Source: an uncultured Prevotella sp. (lineage in GTDB: Bacteria > Bacteroidota > Bacteroidia > Bacteroidales > Bacteroidaceae). From it: a stretch of DNA of 64,000 bases. Within the stretch, counting starts at the first letter, position 1. Each line of letters begins with the position of its first letter. Made by a program: the position numbers and the translations under genes. The stretch lies in the NCBI GenBank assembly GCA_937922435.1, contig CAKZVT010000012.1, positions 62,001-126,000 on the forward strand. The letters are read 5' to 3'. Below, piece after piece: positions 7,999-14,603 of this stretch. Under the pieces are notes generated by a model. The model saw only the letters and a program-made list of their open reading frames with translations. It was not told where the DNA came from and ran no database searches.

Positions 7999-9378
7999 TC
8001 ATGCGGTTGTAAGGCTTTGCTGCCCGGTGGTTGAAAGGTCGCAAGTGTGCGCCTCGCCGGCCTTCTCCGCGCCGCCTTTGATGATTTTGAAATCAGCCGA
8101 CTTGTACACCTTATTTATTATATAGACTATCGAACCGGCGAACGCCAGGCAGCAGGCAACGCCTATGTAGACGCTCATCGCGTTGTAGAACGACGTCCAG
8201 TCGATGTGCGGAGCTTGGAACTCCTTGAACAGAAGCAGGCAAAGCGTACCGAGATAGCCTACAAAGTCGATGGTGATAATGAAGAAACCGACGTTGCCCT
8301 TGACCTTGAAGCAGGCGATAAAACGCTCGAAGAAGATGGTCTGGAAGCTCAAATAGGCTATGTCTATGCAGAAAGTCTGGAGGAAAAGCCATGCCGTTGT
8401 GGGTTTGTCCAACGCCTCGCCTTCAGCTCCGAGGAATGCAACCGTGCCCATGCCGATGGCCGAGAATATCAGTATAAGGCACAAGGCGCGCAGGTGGTTG
8501 CCAACGGCTGACAGCAGGGCGAACGCTCCGAGCAGCACGACGGTGGCGATTGAGTCGAGATAAGCGAACGCCCAGGAGGACACTTGGCTTACGTCGATGA
8601 TGCAGACGATAAAGTCTTCCTTGATGTCGCGCTGCACGGTGAGCAGCAAGTTGGCGCCGAAGAGCATTATGAGCAGGGGCATGAACTTGACGAAAAGCTG
8701 CCAACGCTGGTGTCCGTCGAGCGTTACGCGCTTCGTGCGTGCGGCTATGTCGGCCTGTGTGGGTGCCGGGAACTTGGTCATCATCCACCCCATGAAGCAC
8801 AGCAGGAGGAAAGCCAGCGCACCGACGAGGGCCGGCATCCAGAACTCGCTTACCCCGAGGTCGTGCAGGGCGTACAGTCCGAGCGACTTAGCGACGCCCG
8901 AACTCAAGGCCATGCTTACTCCCATGATGCTGGCGAGGATGTCTGTTGTGCGGCGGCCTTCGAGGAAACTGAAGATTACTCCCCACATGCAGCCCAGCGA
9001 AAGGCCGTTGAAGAACAGGGCGAAGATGTTGTAAGGCGTGGGCAGAAGGCCGAAGGCGACGAGCGAAAGCTCTGACAACGCCGCCGAACCGACGATGAAG
9101 CGGAGGCGGCCTTCGGGCTTAAGCTCGGATATGTACTTGATGCCGAGCATCTTGGCGCACACGTAACCTATTAGCTGGATGATGCTTACCACAATCTTAT
9201 AGTCCATCCCGGCCACCTGCAAACCGTCGAACTCGGCCGCCGTGAACGGCTTGCGCAGGGCGTAGACAAGCGAGTATGACAGCAGGGCCGTGCCTCCGGC
9301 CCAGAGCACGAAGAGCCAGTCGGGCATGTTGGCCGTGGCCGCCCTCATGTTTGGAAGTCTGTAGATACGTTGTTTCAT
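7999..9378 (-). CDS. DUF5690/MFS-like membrane protein, candidate phosphonate transporter
   Basis: A 459-residue inner-membrane protein with about 12 hydrophobic segments. I recognise it as the Bacteroidota DUF5690 type. Its N-terminal ALLSYSLVYALRKPFTAAEF recalls the aromatic-x-x-RKxF signature of organophosphate:phosphate antiporters (GlpT/UhpC group) in the MFS; this resemblance is by eye. It has a long cytoplasmic loop around the middle (FPAPTQADIAARTKRVTLDG) and a hydrophilic tail. It is the first gene of the presumed phnX-phnW operon and the only transporter there, so import of 2-aminoethylphosphonate is the likely role; this is inferred from context. Divergent to it is an HTH regulator. 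Confidence 0.75.
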   Translation of the reverse strand: MKQRIYRLPNMRAATANMPDWLFVLWAGGTALLSYSLVYALRKPFTAAEFDGLQVAGMDYKIVVSIIQLIGYVCAKMLGIKYISELKPEGRLRFIVGSAALSELSLVAFGLLPTPYNIFALFFNGLSLGCMWGVIFSFLEGRRTTDILASIMGVSMALSSGVAKSLGLYALHDLGVSEFWMPALVGALAFLLLCFMGWMMTKFPAPTQADIAARTKRVTLDGHQRWQLFVKFMPLLIMLFGANLLLTVQRDIKEDFIVCIIDVSQVSSWAFAYLDSIATVVLLGAFALLSAVGNHLRALCLILIFSAIGMGTVAFLGAEGEALDKPTTAWLFLQTFCIDIAYLSFQTIFFERFIACFKVKGNVGFFIITIDFVGYLGTLCLLLFKEFQAPHIDWTSFYNAMSVYIGVACCLAFAGSIVYIINKVYKSADFKIIKGGAEKAGEAHTCDLSTTGQQSLTTA

Positions 9379-9680
9379 CTTTCGTTTCGGTTTTAGGGTT
9401 TTGAGGTTTTAGGGTTTTACGGCATGCCGGCATCGCCGTACAACCGCATGACCTTACAACCGCATGACCGTGCAATGTCCTTTTTCCGCTGCAAAATTAC
9501 GCCGCCGCAGGTGCTTAAAAAATGAATACCGGATGAATAATATAGCCGTAACAATTCATTAAAATGAATGAAAACATTACTTATCAAGGATGCAAAAACA
9601 TTGCAAATTCTTTGTAACCTGTCTGTAATATATGTATTCAAACTTAATGGTTACCTTTGCACAAGAAAACAAAACAGCTT
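9379..9680. promoter_or_regulatory. Divergent control region of the phosphonate cluster
   Basis: This 302-base gap holds control signals but no gene. On the minus strand TAATTTTG (9492-9499) is a candidate -7 box for the transporter operon, giving a leader of about 105 bases. Inside that leader a 15-bp sequence, TACAACCGCATGACC, is repeated directly with a 16-base period (9439-9453, 9455-9469). On the plus strand TACCTTTG (9652-9659) is the -7 box of the regulator gene. A palindrome ATTCATT-AA-AATGAAT (9554-9569) and two extra ATGAAT half sites (9521-9539) lie between the two promoters and are good operator candidates. Confidence 0.6.
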
Positions 9681-10574
9681 ATGGACGACCTGAAAGAGAT
9701 ATATGAAAGGATAAAATTCTTGCGCGGCAAGGGCGTGAAGATGAAGGAAATCGCCGCCCAGACGGGTTTTACGCCGAGCGTGCTGTCGGCCCTGTTCACC
9801 ACCGTAATGCCCGAATATTTCAAGAACAAGGACAAGGGAATGCCCGAAGACGAGGCGCTGGACGGGGCGCTCGTGTGGGTGAACAACGTGTCGAAAAAGA
9901 AGCTCTTGGGGCAACTCGACAAGATGAAGGCCGCCCTCTTCGCCATGGATGCTGCGCCGAAGGCCGCCAGCGGCGATGCCGACAACATGCACAGGGACAT
10001 CATAGCGCACGCCATGAAAGGCGCGGTGGACGGCTGCACAGCCTTCAGCGGAATGTACATGAGCTACAGCGTGTCGTCAAGTTCGAACGCGATGAAGATG
10101 GAACCTTACCTCATCACGCCGTCGGCTGACGGCGGTTACGTCGAAGTGGTGCACAACAACGCCTACGGTTCGACGCACCACGGCTTCGCCCTGATGAACG
10201 GCCTTAGCCACATGTACATCATGTTCAACGAAAACCGGCCGCCGCAGCTCGCCCTGTTCAGCATCTGCCTGAAGCTGCCCATGTACGAGCGGCCGCCCTA
10301 CCTGCGCGGCATTTACACCTGCCTGGACTACAACCACAACCCCATAGCGCGCCGCATACTCTTCGTAAAGGCAAGCGACAGCACGTCGCGCGAGGACTTT
10401 CTCAACGCAAAAGGCTGCCTGAAGCAGTATGAAGAGCTTGACGACAGGGAGCGGCTTTACTACAAATACACGTGCGGCGGCGAGGATGTGGTGCGCATGA
10501 GGGACGTGCCGTCACCGCGCATGACCGACGACGACCTGCTGGCCGAGAAGGAACTGCTCGCCGGCGGACAATGA
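9681..10574 (+). CDS. HTH-containing protein, candidate regulator of phosphonate genes
   Basis: This 297-residue protein is probably cytoplasmic. Residues about 15-45 (LRGKGVKMKEIAAQTGFTPS) form a likely helix-turn-helix. The remaining about 250 residues (FSGMYMSYSVSSSSNAMKME; RPPQLALFSICLKLPMYERP; RRILFVKASDSTSRED) resemble a ligand-sensing or effector domain but I cannot name the family. The start at 9681 gives a 15-20 base leader after the -7 box at 9652-9659; an in-frame TTG at 9657 would overlap the promoter. Divergent position next to the DUF5690-phnX-phnW operon suggests it controls that operon. Function is inferred from context alone. Confidence 0.7.
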   Translation: MDDLKEIYERIKFLRGKGVKMKEIAAQTGFTPSVLSALFTTVMPEYFKNKDKGMPEDEALDGALVWVNNVSKKKLLGQLDKMKAALFAMDAAPKAASGDADNMHRDIIAHAMKGAVDGCTAFSGMYMSYSVSSSSNAMKMEPYLITPSADGGYVEVVHNNAYGSTHHGFALMNGLSHMYIMFNENRPPQLALFSICLKLPMYERPPYLRGIYTCLDYNHNPIARRILFVKASDSTSREDFLNAKGCLKQYEELDDRERLYYKYTCGGEDVVRMRDVPSPRMTDDDLLAEKELLAGGQ

Positions 10575-10604
10575 GCCAAGCCGCGCCATGCGGACAACGG
10601 ATTT

Positions 10605-10692
10605 ATGAAAGGTGGCCTTTTGCATTCCAAAAGGCCACCTTTCGCGTTGCAAAAGACCGTCTTTTAGAAGCCAAAAGACGGTCTTTTACAAC
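10605..10692. repeat. 22-bp palindromic unit array, four units (copy C)
   Basis: Four exact 22-bp units (10605-10626, 10627-10648, 10649-10670, 10671-10692). Units 1 and 2 are near reverse complements of each other (AAAGGTGGCCTTTT and AAAAGGCCACCTTT), and unit 4 carries the perfect-arm core AAAAGACGGTCTTTT. It starts 30 bases after the stop of the HTH gene. Confidence 0.88.
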
Positions 10693-10794
10693 GTATTGAA
10701 CTGCAAGCACTTACGCAGCAGCACACTAAAAGTAAGCAAAAACACTTACAAATCGACACAAATCGCATTTTTTTGAAGAAAAACTTGAAAATGT

Positions 10795-10826
10795 CTTGCA
10801 TTATAGTCGTAAATGATTTATTTTTG
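10795..10826 (+). promoter_or_regulatory. Promoter of the trpB-like gene
   Basis: A -33 box CTTG (10795-10798) and -7 box TATTTTTG (10819-10826) are 20 bases apart. The leader to the ATG at 10876 is about 43 bases; no riboswitch or attenuator was seen in it. Confidence 0.65.
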
Positions 10827-10875
10827 CAACCATTACCATCCATACATGACAAACTGACAATTAAACACTGTAATT

Positions 10876-12240
10876 ATGAGCAAGCAAAAGAAATTCATCC
10901 TACAAGAGAGCGAAATCCCGACACGGTGGTACAACATACAGGCCGACATGGTGAACAAGCCCTTGCCGCCGCTTAGCCCGGCAACGCACGAGCCGCTAAA
11001 AGCGGAAGACCTATTCCCCGTGTTCTGCGAGGAGTGTTGCCGCCAGGAGTTCGACCAGACCAACGCCTGGATTGACATACCCGACGAGGTGAGAGACATG
11101 TACGCATACTACCGCTCAACGCCGCTCGTGCGCGCATACGCGCTCGAAAAGGCGCTCGACACGCCTGCGCACATCTACTTCAAGAACGAAAGCACCAATC
11201 CGCTGGGCAGCCATAAAATCAACTCCGCACTCGCCCAGTGCTACTACTGCAAGCAGGAAGGCACAACCAACGTGACCACCGAGACAGGCGCGGGCCAATG
11301 GGGAGCGGCGTTGAGCTACGCCGCACGCGTGTTCGGGCTTGAAGCCGCCGTCTACCAGGTAAAAATCACGCTGCGGCAGAAGCCATACCGCAGCATACTG
11401 ATGCGCACCTTCGGCGCAGAGGTTACAGGCTCGCCGTCGATGTCGACACGCGCCGGCAAGGACATAATAACGCGCGACCCCATGCACCAAGGCTCGCTCG
11501 GAACGGCCATCTCGGAAGCCATCGAGCTGGCGACAACCACGCCCAACTGCAAATACACGCTCGGCTCGGTGCTCAACCACGTGGCACTGCACCAGACGGT
11601 AATAGGTCTTGAAGCTGAAAAACAAATGGAAATGGCCGGCGAATACCCCGACATGGTAATAGCATGCTTCGGCGGAGGCTCAAACTTCGGCGGACTGGCC
11701 TTCCCCTTCATGCGGCATAATATAAAGGACGGGGCGAAGACCGAGTACATAGCCGCCGAACCGGCAAGCTGCCCCAAGCTTACGCGCGGCGTGTTCGAGT
11801 ACGACTTCGGCGACGAGGCAGGCTACACTCCGCTGCTGCCGATGTTCACCCTCGGACACGACTTCAAGCCTGCCAACATACACGCAGGCGGCCTGCGCTA
11901 CCACGGAGCAGGCGTAATAGTGTCGCAGCTGATGAAAGACGGCCTGATGCACGGCGTTGACATACCCCAGCTGGAGTCGTTCGACGCCGGCCTGCTCTTC
12001 GCCCGTACCGAGGGCATAGTGCCTGCGCCGGAGAGCTGCCACGCCATAGCGGCAACTATAAGGGAAGCGAAAAAGTGCAAGGAAAGCGGCCAACAGAAGG
12101 TAATACTGTTCAACCTTAGCGGCCACGGACTAATCGACATGCCGTCGTATGAGCAATACCTCAACGGCGACTTGGTGAACTACGCCATATCTGACGACGA
12201 AATCAAGGCCAACCTTGACAACATTCCGAAAATAATTTAG
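10876..12240 (+). CDS. TrpB-like PLP enzyme (TrpB2 type tryptophan synthase beta chain)
   Basis: This 454-residue protein belongs to the TrpB2 branch, which makes tryptophan from indole and serine, or works in related beta-replacement reactions. The PLP lysine is Lys114 in NPLGSHKINSA, and the phosphate-binding glycine loop is IACFGGGSNFGG. The TETGAGQWG motif and the long N-terminal extension (about 50 residues ahead of the catalytic core) are typical of TrpB2 rather than the canonical TrpB1 that binds TrpA. No trpA or other trp gene is near, and it has its own promoter, so it may serve to salvage indole. A large inverted repeat begins immediately after its stop codon. Confidence 0.9.
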   Translation: MSKQKKFILQESEIPTRWYNIQADMVNKPLPPLSPATHEPLKAEDLFPVFCEECCRQEFDQTNAWIDIPDEVRDMYAYYRSTPLVRAYALEKALDTPAHIYFKNESTNPLGSHKINSALAQCYYCKQEGTTNVTTETGAGQWGAALSYAARVFGLEAAVYQVKITLRQKPYRSILMRTFGAEVTGSPSMSTRAGKDIITRDPMHQGSLGTAISEAIELATTTPNCKYTLGSVLNHVALHQTVIGLEAEKQMEMAGEYPDMVIACFGGGSNFGGLAFPFMRHNIKDGAKTEYIAAEPASCPKLTRGVFEYDFGDEAGYTPLLPMFTLGHDFKPANIHAGGLRYHGAGVIVSQLMKDGLMHGVDIPQLESFDAGLLFARTEGIVPAPESCHAIAATIREAKKCKESGQQKVILFNLSGHGLIDMPSYEQYLNGDLVNYAISDDEIKANLDNIPKII

Positions 12241-12372
12241 TCAATTCATAATGCACAATGCATAATTCATAATAAGGCGGACGCCATGCAACAAGGTTGT
12301 TATCAGCTGTAAACAATACAATTGCATGGCGTCCGCCTTATTATGAATTATGCATTGTGAATTATGAATCAA
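12241..12372. terminator. Bidirectional terminator: about 50-bp inverted repeat between convergent genes (T2)
   Basis: Arms 12241-12291 and 12322-12372 pair at about 47 of 51 positions. The outer parts are built of ATTCATAATGCA-type repeats and the inner 19 bases are GC-rich and perfectly paired. The left arm starts at the base after the trpB-like stop; the right arm contains the stop of the convergent nuclease gene. Same architecture as T1 and T3, different sequence. Confidence 0.83.
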
Positions 12373-13271
12373 TCAAGACCCCAGTCTACAAGATACGCCT
12401 TACGCTCGACGTGTTCCTCCGTATCGTCGGGCAGATTGCAGAAAAAGTCGATGCCGGTCAAGTCCTCCAGCTCGTCGATTGACACGGCGTAGCCGGCCAG
12501 GTCGTCGTTAGTCGCCCATTCGTTCTTGTGCTCCATGTAGAAACCTATTGCACGATAGCCGAACGAACTTTTAAGCAACAAGGCCATGAAAAAATACTTT
12601 GGCACAATCATCTTTCCCTGTATGCGCGTCAGGATTTGGCTTTCCTCGTCGATAGTGCCGCCCTTGCATACGTAAAGAGTATCGTTGACATTCTTCGGAG
12701 TCCAGTCCCTCACCTTGTTTTCCAACCTCAACCACAAGCCTTCGTTCGAGCCGCTGTAGCCATTGAAGTTGCCGTATTGCGGCTGCATGTTGGTCATGTA
12801 GAACGTCTGCTTGTTCGCTTCTCTTGAATACTTGCGGTCGGCATTGGGACAGATGTGCCCGTGCTGGAAGCCCGAACCGTATATATAGTCCCTGTCCCAA
12901 CGGTCGGCAGCGTCAATCCTGGTATCCTCAAGATATCCGTCAACTACCCTACTATACTGCCCGGAGTAGCCGCTGTGCATCTGATAGCACGACCACCGCT
13001 GCGACTTCTTGTCGCAATCCCACTCCACGGCGAAGTTCACACGGTCGGCATCATACTTGTAGTCGTCGGCCGTGCGGTAAACCCTTACGATGCTGTTGCC
13101 GCCCTTCAGGCGCGGAAACTCAAGCCGGGTGACAGCCGTTTCGCCGTCTACGGGCACGTTGCGGTTGGCGTTCCGTCCGCCGCCCTGCGAACCGCCGCCG
13201 TCATCGTTGCTGCACGATGCCAGCGAAAAGGCCGCCGCGAGCAGCACGAGCAGATAATAAAACTTGTTCAT
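12369..13271 (-). CDS. DNA/RNA non-specific endonuclease, lipoprotein
   Basis: This 300-residue protein has a lipoprotein signal peptide with lipobox SLASC (Cys20), then a Gly/Asn-rich linker, then a NucA/Serratia-type beta-beta-alpha-metal nuclease domain from about residue 50 to the end. The region TFYMTNMQPQYGNFN contains the metal-binding Asn. The usual DRGH active-site motif reads QHGH here (GFQHGHICPNADR): the catalytic His and the following Pro/Asp are kept, but the Asp-Arg are replaced by Gln-His. It probably degrades extracellular nucleic acids at the cell surface. Its stop codon lies in the T2 repeat. Whether it works with the receptor operon at 14.6-19.6 kb is open. Confidence 0.88.
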   Translation of the reverse strand: MNKFYYLLVLLAAAFSLASCSNDDGGGSQGGGRNANRNVPVDGETAVTRLEFPRLKGGNSIVRVYRTADDYKYDADRVNFAVEWDCDKKSQRWSCYQMHSGYSGQYSRVVDGYLEDTRIDAADRWDRDYIYGSGFQHGHICPNADRKYSREANKQTFYMTNMQPQYGNFNGYSGSNEGLWLRLENKVRDWTPKNVNDTLYVCKGGTIDEESQILTRIQGKMIVPKYFFMALLLKSSFGYRAIGFYMEHKNEWATNDDLAGYAVSIDELEDLTGIDFFCNLPDDTEEHVERKAYLVDWGLD

Positions 13272-13311
13272 ACGAGTAATGTTCTTCGATTAACAGCGTG
13301 CCTTATGGCAC

Positions 13312-13355
13312 AAAAAATGCGCTTTGGCGCATATGCGACTACGCCAAAACGCATT
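13312..13355 (-). terminator. Terminator of rpmE2
   Basis: On the minus strand a 14-bp stem (13342-13355 with 13318-13331, one wobble pair) around a 10-base loop is followed by six T residues (13312-13317). It lies about 30 bases past the rpmE2 stop. Confidence 0.8.
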
Positions 13356-13386
13356 CTCTTATTCCTTAAAATATACGTTGTATATA

Positions 13387-13638
13387 TTATTTGCGCGCCT
13401 TACCGTAGCGGCTCATGAACTTGTCTACGCGGCCTGCCGTGTCGACGAGCTTGCTCTTGCCCGTATAGAACGGATGCGAAGTGCTTGAGATTTCGACTTT
13501 TACCACTGGGTAAGTTTCACCTTCAAATTCCACTGTCTCCGTTGTCTTGCATGTGGAACGTGTAAGGAACATATCGCCGTTGGACATATCCTTGAATACG
13601 ACGGGGCGATAGTTTTCGGGATGGATACCTTTCTTCAT
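13387..13638 (-). CDS. rpmE2: Ribosomal protein bL31, type B (zinc-free)
   Basis: This 83-residue protein is a component of the large ribosomal subunit. It begins MKKGIHPENYRPVVFKDMSN and contains SSTSHPFYTGKSKLVDTAGR and a VDKFMSRYGK tail, as in type B L31. It lacks the CxxC zinc ligands of type A, which in many bacteria is swapped for type B under zinc shortage. Single gene with its own promoter (13697-13727) and terminator (13312-13355). Confidence 0.96.
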   Translation of the reverse strand: MKKGIHPENYRPVVFKDMSNGDMFLTRSTCKTTETVEFEGETYPVVKVEISSTSHPFYTGKSKLVDTAGRVDKFMSRYGKARK

Positions 13639-13696
13639 TTCGTTATTATAATTGAATGTTAATCTGTTCTGTCCTTATAATGACACTTTCGGGCTG

Positions 13697-13727
13697 CAAA
13701 GTTACTGCTTTTTTGCCGAACTTCAAA
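13697..13727 (-). promoter_or_regulatory. Promoter of rpmE2
   Basis: On the minus strand the -33 box TTTG (13724-13727) and -7 box TAACTTTG (13697-13704) are 19 bases apart. No Zur-like operator was recognised. Confidence 0.7.
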
Positions 13728-13774
13728 ATTTATAATAATGTTTTTATTTTTACAATTATCCAAATATCACAAAT

Positions 13775-14063
13775 TCAAGCCCCATCGTCTTTCACAATAG
13801 CGGTGAAGTCCGACCAGTCCTCAACCTTGAAACCGCGGATATCCCGAACAGAGTTCTTAAACCAACTGACGTTTTTTCAGCATAAGAATGGCCTTGAAAA
13901 GGCTTGCCATGTCACCGCGTTCCGTAAGGTAGACACTGCCTTGGGCATTGTAAAAACCACACGAACGCAGCATCTTGTTGATTTCAAAATACGCGTTGTT
14001 ATACGGCTCGCCATAATATTTACGGAGAGCGGATATACTCATGTCGAAGGCTATCGCAAACAT
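13775..14063 (-). pseudogene. vapD: VapD-family endoribonuclease gene with a +1-base frameshift
   Basis: The frame opening at 14063 encodes MFAIAFDMSISALRKYYG, then QGSVYLTERGDMASLFKAI, the hallmark VapD (Cas2-like fold) toxin sequence with the catalytic-type Asp7. After LMLKK it goes out of frame and stops at 13857-13859 (68 residues). In a frame shifted by one base the sequence continues as VSWFKNSVRDIRGFKVEDWS and ends DFTAIVKDDGA at 13775, exactly the expected VapD C-terminus. Removing one base from the run of six A (13872-13877) would restore a 95-residue protein of normal VapD length. The start overlaps the upstream 59-residue gene in TGACATG, suggesting translational coupling. It may be a pseudogene, a phase-variable allele, or a sequencing error. 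Confidence 0.85.
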
Positions 14064-14064
14064 G

Positions 14065-14244
14065 TCACACAGCTTTGAAATACTTGGCTTGTCCGAAGAA
14101 AATACGGCCAAGCTCGTCTTTTATCGCCACGACAAGCCCCTTGAACGGATTGTGCTCAATGTCGATTACCTGTCCCGTCACCCACGCGTCCAACCCTGTC
14201 AGCTGCGGGTCGGCCTTCATCATGTCACCTATCTTTAACTCCAT
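14065..14244 (-). CDS. Small 59-residue partner gene upstream of vapD
   Basis: A short gene encoding MELKIGDMMKADPQLTGLD through to GQAKYFKAV, ending in TGA at 14065-14067, one base before the vapD ATG. It has an RBS-distance start 60-70 bases after a good promoter (14306-14336), so it is the first gene of a two-gene operon. The sequence (WVTGQVIDIEHNPFKGLVVA) suggests a small SH3/KOW-like beta-barrel. I do not recognise a family. Position next to a VapD toxin gene suggests an antitoxin or accessory role, as small VapX-type genes accompany vapD elsewhere; this is inferred. Confidence 0.75.
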   Translation of the reverse strand: MELKIGDMMKADPQLTGLDAWVTGQVIDIEHNPFKGLVVAIKDELGRIFFGQAKYFKAV

Positions 14245-14305
14245 GGTCTTTTCCTTTTATTCCACGTATGCCTTACGGCATTATCACTTGCAACATATCC
14301 TCTTG

Positions 14306-14336
14306 CAAAGATAGTGCAAATCGAGAGAAATGCAAA
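14306..14336 (-). promoter_or_regulatory. Promoter of the vapD operon
   Basis: On the minus strand the -33 TTTG (14333-14336) and -7 TATCTTTG (14306-14313) are separated by 19 bases, a near-consensus Bacteroidota promoter, so the operon is probably transcribed. Confidence 0.72.
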
Positions 14337-14480
14337 ATAAAAACAAATGAAACGAGTTTTTATTTTCATTTCCGAGATGCAGCCTATCTTATCAAAAGAT
14401 AGTGCTTTTACTACCTACTTCCAAACTTTTAACACCTGATAACGCCGCCAGCCGCTTTGCAATATACCGTGAATTGCGAT

Positions 14481-14502
14481 GCAAAAGGCCACCTTTTGAG
14501 AA
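14481..14502. repeat. Solo 22-bp palindromic unit (copy D)
   Basis: One unit with core AAAAGGCCACCTTTT, followed five bases later by TGATTATCA. It is the only single-unit locus in the window. The surrounding 14337-14549 contains no gene that I can support. Confidence 0.7.
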
Positions 14503-14549
14503 ACCGCTGATTATCAGAGAGTTAGCCAACGGCATTCCAATACAAAACA

Positions 14550-14584
14550 ACAAAGGCGCAATTCATCAAGAATTGTGCCTTTGT
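14550..14584 (-). terminator. Terminator of the receptor/lipoprotein operon
   Basis: A 15-bp stem (ACAAAGGCACAATTC on the minus strand, one mismatch) with a 5-base loop lies 20 bases after the stop of the lipoprotein gene at 14604. The following sequence is only mildly T-rich. Confidence 0.6.
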
Positions 14585-14603
14585 ATGCTTGCCGATGTTT
14601 TGA

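Noticed and set aside
12241..12372. Attenuator or T-box for the trpB-like gene
   Set aside because: The large hairpin is downstream of the gene, not upstream; the leader before 10876 shows no such structure.
13857..14111. 84-codon version of vapD starting at 14111
   Set aside because: It overlaps the 59-residue gene and adds residues not found in VapD; the family start MFAIAFDM at 14063 is preferred.
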